From Eubacteriales bacterium (GTDB lineage Bacteria; Bacillota; Clostridia; Oscillospirales; Oscillospiraceae), in NCBI GenBank assembly GCA_030536255.1, contig JAUNQI010000003.1, positions 1 to 64,000 on the forward strand: a DNA stretch of 64,000 bases, written 5' to 3'. Below are positions 34,708 through 43,967 of the stretch, in pieces; position 1 is the stretch's first letter, and every line of letters begins with the position of its first letter. The notes beneath the pieces were generated by a model. It did not search any database and was not told where the DNA came from. It was given only the letters and a program-made list of their open reading frames with translations. Both the position numbers and the translations under genes were made by a program.

Positions 34708-36813
34708 ATGAGCACAATCAATGAACTGTTCGGATCCATGGTATTCAACGAGGCGGTAATGCAGCAGCGCCTCCCCGGCAAGATCTACGGCGAGCTCCGC
34801 TCGGCAATGGCGGAAGGAACAAGGCTGAGCCCTGAGGCGGCGGATGTGATTGCCTCAGCTATGAAGGACTGGGCAATCGAAAAGGGTGCCACACACTTCA
34901 CTCACTGGTTCCAGCCCATGACGGGAATCACCGCAGAAAAGCATGACAGCTTCCTGGCCCCATCCGGAGACGGAGTGACCATGGAGCTTACCGGCAAAGA
35001 GCTCATTCAGGGAGAACCCGATGCTTCAAGCTTTCCCTCCGGCGGTCTGAGAGCCTCCTTTGAAGCGCGCGGCTACACCGCCTGGGACCCCACCTCATAT
35101 GCTTTCATCAAGGACGGCGTTCTCTGTATTCCGACAGCTTTCTGCTCCTACGGCGGAGAGGCCCTCGATAAGAAGACTCCCCTTCTGCGCTCTATGGAGG
35201 CGCTGAATACGCAGGGACTGAGGATCCTGCGGCTGTTCGGAGACAAGGAGTCAAAGACCGTTAAGGCAACGGTAGGCGCGGAGCAGGAATATTTCTTGGT
35301 GGACAAAAGCGTTTATGACTGCAGAAAAGACCTGATATACACCGGGCGCACGCTGTTCGGTGCACTCCCTCCCAAAGGACAGGAGCTGGCAGACCATTAT
35401 TCCGGAACTATCAAGCCTCGGGTCGCGGAATTCATGCGGGATCTGGACGAAGAGCTCTGGAGTCTCGGCATTATGGCGAAAACAGAGCATAACGAAGCGG
35501 CCCCTGCCCAGCATGAGCTCGCTCCGATCTTCACGACCGCGAACATTGCCGCAGATCACAACCAACTTACAATGGAGATCATGAAAAAGGTTGCCCGCAG
35601 ATATGACATGGTATGCCTGCTGCATGAAAAGCCTTTTGAAGGAGTAAACGGCAGCGGCAAGCACAACAACTGGTCTCTTTGCACCGACACCGGCATAAAT
35701 CTTCTCGATCCGGGTGATACGCCTGAAGAGAATGCCCGATTTCTCCTTTTCTTCTGTGCCGTTTTGCAGGCCGTGGACGATTATCAGGATCTGCTGAGGC
35801 TTTCCGTTTCTTCTGCAAGCAATGACTGCCGCACCTGCGGAGCGAATGAAGCTCCTCCGGCGATCATCTCTATGTACATCGGCGAAGAAATGGACGAAGT
35901 CCTCTCCTCTATAGAGAATGACCGCGACTTCGGTATGAAGAGCCGGGAGGAATTCAAAATCGGCGTGCATGCACTTCCCAAATTCCCGAAGGATACCACC
36001 GACAGGAACCGCACCTCTCCTTTCTGCTTTACGGGCAATAAATTCGAGTTCCGTATGCCGGGATCGATGCAGTCCATCTCCGGACCGAACGTAGTGCTCA
36101 ACACCGCAGTCGCCGAATCTCTCTGCAAATACGCGGATGTACTTGAAAAAGCGGATAATTTTGAGCAGGAGCTGCATGCTCTGCTGAAAAACGTGATTTC
36201 CGGCCACAGACGCATCATTTTCAATGGAAACAACTACGGAAGCGATTGGGAACAGGAAGCGAAAAAGCGAGGGCTGCTGAACATGAAGTCTCTGCCGGAC
36301 TGCGCTCCCTGCTATCTTGCTCCGAAAAACGTGGAGCTGTTCCGGAAATACAGAATCTACTCCGAGGCGGAGATTCGGGCAAGAGTTGAGATCAAACTGA
36401 GCTCCTACTCAAAGATTGTCAATATTGAAGCCCTCACGATGCTGAATATGGCGCGTCGGGAGATCCTTCCGGCGGTCAGCAGATTCGCAGGAAAGCTCTC
36501 CGAAACAGCAAACGCCAAGCTCTCCCTTTCCGCTTCCTCAGGAAAGAACATCAGCTGCGGATACGAGCTCGCCCTTGCTTCTGAAATCAGCGAGCTGACA
36601 GACAAGGCATACATTCTGGCCGATTCTCTCGGAGAAGCCGTGAAAGAGGCGCAGAAGATCAGTGACGCCTTCGAACTTGCAAGATATTACTGTGACAATG
36701 TGCTGGCAGCTATGAGGGAACTGCGCATAGCAACTGACCGGCTTGAGCGCCTCACGGATCGTGAAGAGTGGCCGATTCCCGCCTACGGAGATATCCTTTT
36801 CAGTGTAGACTGA
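34708..36813 (+). CDS. glnN: Type III glutamine synthetase
   Basis: This ammonia-assimilating enzyme has 701 residues, the size of the GSIII family rather than the roughly 450 of GSI. It contains the GSIII N-terminal region, THFTHWFQPMTGITAEKHD, the metal-binding GAEQEYFLVDK, HNEAAPAQHELAPIF, NGSGKHNNWSL and the C-terminal NRTSPFCFTGNKFEFRMPGS. It has a clear AGGAGG site seven bases before ATG and its own promoter. No ammonium transporter, PII gene or glutamine riboswitch-like element is visible nearby. No convincing terminator follows. Confidence 0.97.
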   Translation: MSTINELFGSMVFNEAVMQQRLPGKIYGELRSAMAEGTRLSPEAADVIASAMKDWAIEKGATHFTHWFQPMTGITAEKHDSFLAPSGDGVTMELTGKELIQGEPDASSFPSGGLRASFEARGYTAWDPTSYAFIKDGVLCIPTAFCSYGGEALDKKTPLLRSMEALNTQGLRILRLFGDKESKTVKATVGAEQEYFLVDKSVYDCRKDLIYTGRTLFGALPPKGQELADHYSGTIKPRVAEFMRDLDEELWSLGIMAKTEHNEAAPAQHELAPIFTTANIAADHNQLTMEIMKKVARRYDMVCLLHEKPFEGVNGSGKHNNWSLCTDTGINLLDPGDTPEENARFLLFFCAVLQAVDDYQDLLRLSVSSASNDCRTCGANEAPPAIISMYIGEEMDEVLSSIENDRDFGMKSREEFKIGVHALPKFPKDTTDRNRTSPFCFTGNKFEFRMPGSMQSISGPNVVLNTAVAESLCKYADVLEKADNFEQELHALLKNVISGHRRIIFNGNNYGSDWEQEAKKRGLLNMKSLPDCAPCYLAPKNVELFRKYRIYSEAEIRARVEIKLSSYSKIVNIEALTMLNMARREILPAVSRFAGKLSETANAKLSLSASSGKNISCGYELALASEISELTDKAYILADSLGEAVKEAQKISDAFELARYYCDNVLAAMRELRIATDRLERLTDREEWPIPAYGDILFSVD

Positions 36814-36883
36814 GCCGGAAAAAAGCTTCCTGAGGATGCAATTAAAGCCTTGAAATATTTTTGATAAATTTTGAAAATAATTG

Positions 36884-36912
36884 TTGCTTTTTTGTTTCTT
36901 ATGTTGTATTAT
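36884..36912 (+). promoter_or_regulatory. Promoter of the double-glycine LysM peptide gene
   Basis: TTGCTT (36884-36889), 17 bases, TATTAT (36907-36912). The resulting leader is about 195 bases, AT-rich, with small inverted repeats (for example AAGAC/GTCTT just before the gene). The 36814-37114 gap holds nothing else recognised. Confidence 0.6.
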
Positions 36913-37114
36913 GTCTACTGTAAGGTGCGTGCTGATTGTTTCAGCGGTGCAGAGGGTTGAAGAAAGCTTCTGAAAGCGGTTTTCAAATGCTTTTTCAAAA
37001 AATAAAAATTTTTTGGAAATCTGTAACGTTTCTTTTTCCGGTGCGTACTTTGTAGTGTAAGACAAAAACAAAGTCTTAAAAATTAAAAACATTTTTTAAA
37101 GGAGAAATAAAATC

Positions 37115-37333
37115 ATGACAGAACTCAACGAACTCGAACTCACCAACGTATCCGGTGGACAGTACAATGGCCCTGTATTCAGATACACCATTAACTGGGG
37201 CGACACCCTTTCCGGCATCGCAGTAAAGTATAAGACCACCGTCGCTGTTCTGATGGAGCTCAACCCCAATGAGATCAAGAACCCCGACAAGATCTACGCC
37301 GGCCACACCATTCTTGTTCCTTACACCAAGTAA
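37115..37333 (+). CDS. Double-glycine-leader LysM mini-protein
   Basis: The 72 residues start MTELNELELTNVSGG, a class-II bacteriocin-type leader with conserved Leu/Glu/Leu/Val spacing and Gly14-Gly15. They continue with one complete LysM domain (about 23-70: GDTLSGIAVKYKTTVAVLMELNP, then YAGHTILVPY). There is no Sec signal. Family knowledge says such leaders are cut after GG by C39-peptidase ABC exporters; none lies in the window. The mature product would be a roughly 57-residue peptidoglycan- or chitin-binding domain released outside. Strong AAAGGAG site, own promoter and strong terminator suggest high monocistronic expression. Confidence 0.85.
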   Translation: MTELNELELTNVSGGQYNGPVFRYTINWGDTLSGIAVKYKTTVAVLMELNPNEIKNPDKIYAGHTILVPYTK

Positions 37334-37351
37334 GACAATATCTGAAAAATT

Positions 37352-37379
37352 ATCGCACAGAGAAAATTCTCTGTGCGAT
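37352..37379. terminator. Bidirectional intrinsic terminator
   Basis: A stem of at least 11 bp (ATCGCACAGAG with CTCTGTGCGAT) is followed on the plus strand by eight Ts and on the minus strand by ATTTTTC. It separates the converging LysM peptide gene and malQ. Confidence 0.92.
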
Positions 37380-37393
37380 TTTTTTATTCCGAA

Positions 37394-38878
37394 TCAGATC
37401 CGTCTGTAGATTTTCGTCATATCCAGAAGGCGCTCCGCTGTTTCGTCGGACAATGCACCCGGAAGCACGCGCCAGCACCAGTTCCCCATCGGGACGCCGG
37501 GGGTATTCATCCTGCAGGAGCCGGGAAGTTCAAGAACATCCTGCATCTGCATCACAAAAAGCTTTGAAGCAGATGCCATGCCGGTACGGATAAAGCCATA
37601 GCACCAGCCTTCATCTGGCGTAATATGCATATACTTTGCGGCAAACTCCCGGTCCTTCTCTGAGGCAAAGCTCTCCAGCCATCCGAGAACGGTATCATTG
37701 TCATGAGTTCCGATATACATGCTGCTGTTTTCCGCGCAGTTGTGGGGAAGGTAGGCAGAGTCCCCATGTGCATCAAATGCGAACTGGAGGACTTTCATCC
37801 CGGGCAGACCGGAATCATCCAGAAGTTTACGAACCTCCGGTGTTGCATAGCCCAGGTCCTCGGCAATAAACTCCATTCCGGAAAACCAGGAAGTAAGCAC
37901 ACCGACAAGAGCTATGCCAGGTCCGGGACGCCACTTTCCGTTTTTCGCAGTATCATCCCCTGCCGGAACAGCCCAGTAGCTCTCGAAACCGCGGAAATGG
38001 TCGATCCTTACAACGTCATAAAGACGGGAAACACCTTCGATACGCCGGATCCACCAGCCAAAACCGTCCGCTTTCATGGCATCGTAATTATAAAGCGGAT
38101 TTCCCCAAAGCTGCCCGTCATCATTAAAATCATCGGGCGGGACTCCGGAAACCTCCGACGGCATATACTCACTGTCAAGCTGGAAGAACTGCGGCTCACT
38201 CCAGACATCCGCCGAATCCATCGCAACGTAGATCGGTACATCGCCGATAAAGCCGATTCCCTTTTCTTTCGCATATTCCCGCAAACTGTTCCACTGGGAG
38301 AAGAAAAGATACTGCATAAACACCCAGAAGTCCATCTCTTCCCTCAGCTCCTCAGAATACGCGGCAACTGCCTCCGGAGTTCTGCGGCGAATGGCTTCAT
38401 CCGGCCATTCCGTCCAGCTCTTCATACCAAACTTACCCTTCACACTCATAAAAAGAGCATAATTTTCGATCCAGGAAGCATTCGATTTTCTGAACTCAGC
38501 GATTGCTTCGGCAAGACTGTCCCTGCCGGCGCTAAAGGCTTTCCGGAGCACCTTGAAGCGGTTTTGAAAGATCACGCTGTAATCCGTTACAGATGGATCC
38601 GAGCCCCAGTTAAGAGACGTAATATCCTTCTTTTTGAGCAATCCCTCTTTGACCAGCATGTCAAGATCGATATAATAAGGATTTCCGGCAAAAGTGGATG
38701 GGGAGGAATATGGGCTGTCCCCGTAGCTGGTCGGCCCAAGCGGGAGAAGCTGCCAGTACTTCTGTCCGGCGGCTGCAAGGAAATCCACAAAATCATATGC
38801 CGCTTTTCCCATTGTTCCGATTCCGTAAGGAGAAGGAAGAGAAGACATCGGCATGAGGATTCCGGAAGAACGATTCAT
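37394..38878 (-). CDS. malQ: 4-alpha-glucanotransferase (amylomaltase)
   Basis: MalQ is a GH77 disproportionating enzyme that transfers maltooligosaccharides in glycogen or maltodextrin metabolism. The 494 residues include RSSGILMPMSSLPSPYGIG, YWQLLPLGPTSYGDSPYSS, the nucleophile region YDVVRIDHFRGFESYW, the acid/base EDLGYATPEV and TGTHDNDT-like IGTHDNDTVLGW. It has its own ATG with a moderate AGGT site. It stands alone with no maltose transport or glycogen genes nearby. Confidence 0.96.
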   Translation of the reverse strand: MNRSSGILMPMSSLPSPYGIGTMGKAAYDFVDFLAAAGQKYWQLLPLGPTSYGDSPYSSPSTFAGNPYYIDLDMLVKEGLLKKKDITSLNWGSDPSVTDYSVIFQNRFKVLRKAFSAGRDSLAEAIAEFRKSNASWIENYALFMSVKGKFGMKSWTEWPDEAIRRRTPEAVAAYSEELREEMDFWVFMQYLFFSQWNSLREYAKEKGIGFIGDVPIYVAMDSADVWSEPQFFQLDSEYMPSEVSGVPPDDFNDDGQLWGNPLYNYDAMKADGFGWWIRRIEGVSRLYDVVRIDHFRGFESYWAVPAGDDTAKNGKWRPGPGIALVGVLTSWFSGMEFIAEDLGYATPEVRKLLDDSGLPGMKVLQFAFDAHGDSAYLPHNCAENSSMYIGTHDNDTVLGWLESFASEKDREFAAKYMHITPDEGWCYGFIRTGMASASKLFVMQMQDVLELPGSCRMNTPGVPMGNWCWRVLPGALSDETAERLLDMTKIYRRI

Positions 38879-39316
38879 AAATATATACCTGCTTTTTCAT
38901 TTTTCGCAATGGTCATACTATAAAGCCGGAAATAAATATTGTCAAGCGGACAGAAAGCTCAGCATTGAAAGCTGGCTTATGTGAATATTTGAAATCTGTG
39001 AAACATATTGCTTTTCATAAAACATATGTTATAGTTTATTTATTTTGAAGGAGTATTTCCCCGCTGAGTTTGATCCTGCGACCCTTGACCCAATGATTAG
39101 ACTCGCGCAGCAATATCTTTTTTATTAAGCACAGGAAGAAAAGAGGAAAAGACCTTACGACGAACTGTAGTACTGACGCTGAAATACAGCAGCCTTTTTA
39201 CAGCAGCATTTCTAATATTTAGAGAAGAATACGTGCGTCGATTCTCTGATGAGTTTCGGCTGAGCATGCTTCTGTAATATTTTTTCAAAAACTACCATTG
39301 AAACAGGATATTTATT
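38879..39316 (+). other. Intergenic region with a promoter and a possible gene remnant
   Basis: A plausible plus-strand promoter, TTGCTT (39008-39013), 16 bases, TATAGT (39030-39035), is followed by a short frame. It starts with TTG 39045 and stops at 39128, encoding EYFPAEFDPATLDPMIRLAQ then QYLFY. This looks protein-like, but the frame breaks. A further protein-like plus-strand stretch (EEYVRRFSDEFRLSMLL) occurs near 39220-39275. Together these may be the decayed remains of a gene. I could not identify a parent family. Confidence 0.3.
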
Positions 39317-40189
39317 ATGAGTTTCCAATCGACGCTGGTCTGTCCGGTATGTGGGGCTTCACTTGCAAGAACCGAAAAAGTCTGCAGTTGTCCTGCCGGA
39401 CATTCTTTTGATATTTCCAGAAAAGGATACGTAAACCTGCTTTTAAGCAGTTCCCGGGGACATCACGGGGATGATGCCCTTATGGTAAAAGCCCGAACCG
39501 GATTTCTGAGTCGCGGATACTATGACCGATTCTCCGCTGAACTCTGCCAGGCTGCCGGTGATTACTGCGGGTTTTCCGGAAACAGCAGCATTTCAGTTAT
39601 TGATGCGGGCTGCGGAGAGGGGAAATATACGATGGACCTCTTCCGCTATCTCCTGTCTCTCGGGTATTCCGCACATATGCTGGGGATCGACATTTCCAAG
39701 GACGCTGTATCCTCTCTGGCTGGCAAGAGCAGAGCATTAAAGGGTGTTTCTCCTGACTCTGAGATAATTTCCGTGGTTGCAAGCACTGCTGACATGCCGA
39801 TTCCGGACTGCTGCAGTGATATTCTTCTGAATGTATTTTCTCCGTTTTTCGCAGATGAATTCAGAAGAGTACTCAAACCCGGTGGAATCATCGTTCGTGC
39901 TGTTCCACTCGAGAATCATCTCATTGAACTGAAGAGACTCGTATATGACAAGGTATATCTGAATGACGTTCCCGGGTATGAAGAAGAAGGCTTCACAATA
40001 GAGGAAAAGCGAGAGGTAAAATACAGGATCTCACTGACAGACCGTGAAGATATCCACAATCTGTTTATGATGACCCCATATTTCTACAAGACAGGGGAAA
40101 ATGACCAGAAGAAGCTGGATAATGCCCATCATCTTGAAATCTCACTAGAGTTCCGCATCATCATTTACAGAAAAAGCTGTATTGGATGA
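39317..40189 (+). CDS. rlmA: RlmA-family 23S rRNA (guanine-N1) methyltransferase
   Basis: The 290 residues begin with a zinc-binding domain (CPVCGASL, then CSCPAGHSFDISRKGYVNLL) that defines the RlmA/TlrB group. A class I SAM-dependent methyltransferase fold follows (VIDAGCGEGKYTMDL, then ILLNVFSPFFADEFRRVLKPGG). RlmA enzymes methylate G745 or G748 in helix 35 of 23S rRNA, and G748 methylation (TlrB) affects tylosin response. Which guanine is used cannot be read here. No definite AGGAGG precedes ATG 39317, only AACAGGA. Confidence 0.88.
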   Translation: MSFQSTLVCPVCGASLARTEKVCSCPAGHSFDISRKGYVNLLLSSSRGHHGDDALMVKARTGFLSRGYYDRFSAELCQAAGDYCGFSGNSSISVIDAGCGEGKYTMDLFRYLLSLGYSAHMLGIDISKDAVSSLAGKSRALKGVSPDSEIISVVASTADMPIPDCCSDILLNVFSPFFADEFRRVLKPGGIIVRAVPLENHLIELKRLVYDKVYLNDVPGYEEEGFTIEEKREVKYRISLTDREDIHNLFMMTPYFYKTGENDQKKLDNAHHLEISLEFRIIIYRKSCIG

Positions 40190-40206
40190 GACGGAGATTC
40201 ATAGAC

Positions 40207-40251
40207 AAACCGAGGAACCGCTTCCATAGTGCAGGAACGATCCCTCGGTTT
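40207..40251 (+). terminator. Terminator-like inverted repeat after rlmA
   Basis: AAACCGAGG (40207-40215) pairs with CCTCGGTTT (40243-40251). The loop is long but itself contains a small GGAA/TTCC hairpin. It is followed by CATTGTTATTTGTTTTTTAT. It lies 20 bases past the rlmA stop, between converging genes. Confidence 0.6.
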
Positions 40252-40312
40252 CATTGTTATTTGTTTTTTATATGAATACCTGCCCTGGCAAAACTCAAAA
40301 CGATTTTCCGAA

Positions 40313-41284
40313 CTACTTGAGAATATCCTCACTGCCGTAGAAATCGGAAATTCCCACTTCAGCATTGATTCCCAGCTCTTCCGGGAGGAAGCGTGGACAG
40401 ACATTATCCGAACTGGTAACAACAGAAGCTGCTATCTTAGTTCCGATCTCTGCCGCCTGGGCAAGGGAACAACCATAGGTAAGGCCCGCAGCAAGACCTG
40501 CGCAGAAAGCATCTCCGGCGCCGGTAGTATCTCTCGCCTGTATTTTCAAAGCCGGGCAATACCCATAATCGCCGCTCATGTCCGCATAGATACATCCTTT
40601 ACTTCCGAGAGTGACTACCATGGATCTGATGCCGGCACTGAGAACATCCTGGGAAATTCTGGCTCCAAGCTCCTCAACTGGAAGATTGGCAAAGTCATCA
40701 ACGAAAAGGATCTCAGCCTCCTGCAGATTGCAGACAAAACACTCTACTTCCTTGATGAAATCGCGTCGGTCAGAAGCGATACTCATATTGGCAACCGCTG
40801 CGAATACCCTTTTCCTGTATTTCTGAGCAAAGCGAAAGACGGATTTGACGACATCCTTATCGAGATCGATCTCAATAACAATGCTGTCACATGCTGAAAA
40901 GATCTCATCTCCCCTGCTGTCGATCAGCTCTTTGAGAGCCGTCATATCCGGACGTTTGGAAATCGACCCGACCACATCCCCGGTCTCGTCAAACACAGCC
41001 AGCCACATACCCATTCCGTCCTTCGCAGGAACCATATAATCGGTATTGACTTTATGCCTTCTCAGCTTTTGGACAACGTCTTCCCCCTGAGCAGATTCGT
41101 CTGTCGTTGTAACGAAAGTCGGACGAAGCTCAAGGTTGGCAATATCTTCCGCAATGTTTCTTCCGACGCCGCCATGGAAGAACTCAACCCTTCCCGCATT
41201 GCGGCCGGCAGGAATATATTTTGCGTCCGGGAAGCCTTTGATATCCACAAAGACATTCCCCACAACGACGATCCCGTTTTTCAT
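40313..41284 (-). CDS. PfkB-family carbohydrate kinase
   Basis: This is a ribokinase-superfamily sugar or nucleoside kinase of 323 residues. GIVVVGNVFVDIKGFP is at the N-terminus, then FFHGGVGRNIAEDIANL, and the C-terminal signature ARDTTGAGDAFCAGLAAGL with the catalytic Asp. The GGVGRN motif is the sugar-binding segment. The substrate is not determined by visible motifs; ribokinase, fructokinase or pseudouridine/nucleoside kinase are possible. It begins two bases after ireB, so the two are probably co-transcribed. Confidence 0.88.
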   Translation of the reverse strand: MKNGIVVVGNVFVDIKGFPDAKYIPAGRNAGRVEFFHGGVGRNIAEDIANLELRPTFVTTTDESAQGEDVVQKLRRHKVNTDYMVPAKDGMGMWLAVFDETGDVVGSISKRPDMTALKELIDSRGDEIFSACDSIVIEIDLDKDVVKSVFRFAQKYRKRVFAAVANMSIASDRRDFIKEVECFVCNLQEAEILFVDDFANLPVEELGARISQDVLSAGIRSMVVTLGSKGCIYADMSGDYGYCPALKIQARDTTGAGDAFCAGLAAGLTYGCSLAQAAEIGTKIAASVVTSSDNVCPRFLPEELGINAEVGISDFYGSEDILK

Positions 41285-41286
41285 GA

Positions 41287-41529
41287 TTATTTTTCCAGAT
41301 AAGTTTTCAGAAGCTCCTGAAGCAGATCATCCCTGTCTATGCGGCAGATCAGCTGACGGGCATTATTGTAGTTTGTAATATACGTCGGATCCTCAGAAAG
41401 GATATATCCTACGATCTGATTGATGGGATTGTATCCCTTAACCATCAGCGAATTATACACTGAAGACACGATCTCCTTCATTTCAGTCTTCACATCAACA
41501 GTTTTAAAGGTACGGGTCTTGTCTTCCAT
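41287..41529 (-). CDS. ireB: IreB-family regulatory phosphoprotein (UPF0297)
   Basis: This 80-residue protein matches the UPF0297/IreB family throughout ([21 protein letters not shown], then [19 protein letters not shown]). In enterococci IreB is phosphorylated by the PASTA kinase IreK and affects cephalosporin resistance (family knowledge). Genes of this family usually sit with ruvX and alaS; here it lies between pheT and the PfkB kinase. AAAGGAG stands eight bases before ATG. Confidence 0.94.
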   Translation of the reverse strand: MEDKTRTFKTVDVKTEMKEIVSSVYNSLMVKGYNPINQIVGYILSEDPTYITNYNNARQLICRIDRDDLLQELLKTYLEK

Positions 41530-41565
41530 GGAATCTGCTCCTTTTCCTATATTTATTCTGGTAAC

Positions 41566-43953
41566 TCAGCGAATAACCGCGTTGAATTTCTCTGAAAGAG
41601 CGGAGAGAACCTTCTTTACGGTGGATTCCGCATCATCATCGGTCATGGTACGGTCATCGGCACGCATCGTCAGAGAGAAAGCAACAGACTTGCTGCCCTC
41701 GGCAATATGATGACCGGTGTAAACGTCAAATACCGTGCAGTCCTTCAGGAACTCACCGCCGAAGCGTTTAATGCACGCAATCAGCTCACCGACAGGAACG
41801 GACTTATCACAGACAACAGCGAGATCTCTGCTGACAGAGGGGAATTTCGGAAGCGGCTTATAGACGGCTAGCTCTCTGCGAAGCTCAAACAGTTTGCCAA
41901 AGCTGAGCTCAGCACAGTAAAGCTCGCAGTCAACGCCATAATTATCCGCTACAGCCGGATGGATCTGACCGAATACGCCGATGTACTCCTCACCGACATA
42001 TACTTTCGCACAACGGCCGGGATGATAGGAGGGGTTCTCCTTCTCGGCAACAAAGCGAAGCTCTTTCCCGGTGATTTTGTCTGCAAGAGTGGCAACAACA
42101 TTTTTGAGAACAAAGAAGTCCACGCCTTCCCCGTACATTCCGACGGAAATGATTCTGGGCTCATCGGCAAGACCGTCCGGGCGTTTATTATATACTCTGC
42201 CAATCTCATAGAGGCAGGCCGTCTTATTGCGGAAATTGAAGTTGCGGGTAAGGATCTCCAGCATGGACGGGAGGACAGTCGTACGCATAATGGAGGTGTC
42301 TTCTCCGAGAGGATTCAGGATCTTCAGACTGTCACGAAGAGGAGAATCTTCTGGCAGACGAATCTTGTCATAATAGGTGGGGCTGATGAAAGAATAGGTA
42401 ATGATCTCATCCAGGCCGAGGCTTCTGAGAATCTCCCCGCAGGTACGCTCACACTGCTGCTCCGGAGTAAAGCCGCCGCAGGAGCTGATAGCGCCGGTGA
42501 ACTTCGTCGGGATCTCATTGTAGCCATAGAAACGGGCAACCTCTTCAGCGATATCTGAATAATGCTCCACATCACCTCTCCAGGACGGAACATTGATGAT
42601 ATCTCCGTCAAAGGTGAAGCCGAGATCCGAAAGGATCTTCCTCATCTGAGCTTCGGAAACATCCGTACCGAGAAGGGCGTTGATTTTTTCCGGCTCAAGC
42701 TTTACAGTAGTCTTCTTCAGCGGCTCGGGGATGACATCGATCACCCCGCCGACTACTTCGCCGGCACCGAGCAGTTCGATCAGCTCGCAGGCACGGTCGA
42801 CCGCTTTCTCTGTATTCCATGCGTCAAGACCCTTTTCAAACCTTGCGGAAGCATCAGTACGCATACCGAGGCTCGTCGCTGTTCTGCGTACGGAAGGGCC
42901 GGAGAAGCAGGCGGACTCAAAGAGCACCATGGCCGTATCTCCGACGATCTCTGAATTTTCTCCGCCCATAACGCCGGCTACAGCAACGGGCTTTTCGGTA
43001 TCACAGATGCAGAGCATCTCGGGAGAAAGAGTTCTTTCACTTCCGTCAAGCGTGCGGATCGTCTCACCGGGCTTTGCCCTGCGGACATGAATTTCGCCGT
43101 TCTCAACACAGGAGAAGTCAAAGGCGTGCATCGGCTGGCCGTATTCAAGCATTACATAGTTCGTAATATCCACGATATTATTGATCGGACGCATCCCGGA
43201 ATTGCGGATTCTCTCCGCCATCCACTCCGGAGAAGGAGCGATCTTTACATTTTTAACCATTCTGGCAGTATACCGGGGACATAGATTAGGATCTTCAATA
43301 ACGACCTTTGCCATATCCTTCACATCTCCACCGGCAGCAGCCTTCACAACAGGCTCATGGAGCTTCAGGGACTTATTGAAAGTGCAGGCCGTCTCGCGCG
43401 CAAGGCCGATAACGCAAAGGCAGTCCGGGCGGTTCGGCGTAATCTCAAACTCGACCACATGATCATCCAGACCCATCTTTTCCGCCATATCATCACCGGG
43501 CTTATAGTCACCCTGAAGAATGAGGATGCCGTCCTCAATGGCATAGGGGAAGTCATGGGATGTTGCGCCAAGCTCCTTGAAGGAGCAGAGCATTCCATAG
43601 GAAGGAACACCGCGAAGGGGTTTTGCCTTGATCTCGATTCCGCCCGGGAGAAGAGAATTATCCAAAGCTGCGGGAACCAGATCTCCCTGTTTCACATTCT
43701 GAGCTCCGGTGCAAATCTGCACGGGCTCTCCCGAACCGACATCGATCTGGCAGACCCACATATGGTCAGAGTCCGGATGACGCTCGATGGAAACAACTTT
43801 TCCGACTTTTACATTTTTCATGGTCTTGCTCAGGTCTTCCGTTGTTTCAACCTTTGAGCCGGAAACAGACATAGCCTCAGCAAAGGCTCTGTCATCGACC
43901 TCGGACAACGGGAGGTCTACAAATTCATTCAGCCATTTTCTGGAAAGATTCAT
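41566..43953 (-). CDS. pheT: Phenylalanyl-tRNA synthetase beta subunit
   Basis: The 795 residues match the full-length bacterial beta chain. They hold an N-terminal EMAP-like tRNA-binding domain (about 40-150, with RHPDSDHMWVCQIDVG), B3/B4 editing domain (FEKGLDAWNTEKAVDRA), B5 domain, catalytic-like core and C-terminal ferredoxin-fold anticodon-binding domain (about 705-795, beginning YKPLPKFPSVSRDLAVV). A strong GGGAGGGG site precedes the ATG, 14 bases after pheS. It charges tRNA-Phe together with PheS. Confidence 0.98.
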   Translation of the reverse strand: MNLSRKWLNEFVDLPLSEVDDRAFAEAMSVSGSKVETTEDLSKTMKNVKVGKVVSIERHPDSDHMWVCQIDVGSGEPVQICTGAQNVKQGDLVPAALDNSLLPGGIEIKAKPLRGVPSYGMLCSFKELGATSHDFPYAIEDGILILQGDYKPGDDMAEKMGLDDHVVEFEITPNRPDCLCVIGLARETACTFNKSLKLHEPVVKAAAGGDVKDMAKVVIEDPNLCPRYTARMVKNVKIAPSPEWMAERIRNSGMRPINNIVDITNYVMLEYGQPMHAFDFSCVENGEIHVRRAKPGETIRTLDGSERTLSPEMLCICDTEKPVAVAGVMGGENSEIVGDTAMVLFESACFSGPSVRRTATSLGMRTDASARFEKGLDAWNTEKAVDRACELIELLGAGEVVGGVIDVIPEPLKKTTVKLEPEKINALLGTDVSEAQMRKILSDLGFTFDGDIINVPSWRGDVEHYSDIAEEVARFYGYNEIPTKFTGAISSCGGFTPEQQCERTCGEILRSLGLDEIITYSFISPTYYDKIRLPEDSPLRDSLKILNPLGEDTSIMRTTVLPSMLEILTRNFNFRNKTACLYEIGRVYNKRPDGLADEPRIISVGMYGEGVDFFVLKNVVATLADKITGKELRFVAEKENPSYHPGRCAKVYVGEEYIGVFGQIHPAVADNYGVDCELYCAELSFGKLFELRRELAVYKPLPKFPSVSRDLAVVCDKSVPVGELIACIKRFGGEFLKDCTVFDVYTGHHIAEGSKSVAFSLTMRADDRTMTDDDAESTVKKVLSALSEKFNAVIR

Positions 43954-43967
43954 TCTAATCCCCTCCC

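Noticed and set aside
39066-39078. GAGTTTGATCCTG resembling the 5' end of 16S rRNA
   Set aside because: The match stops after 13 bases; the following sequence does not continue as 16S.
39097-39288. 63-codon minus-strand ORF before rlmA
   Set aside because: Low-complexity Ser/Arg composition and no domain; nothing supports translation.
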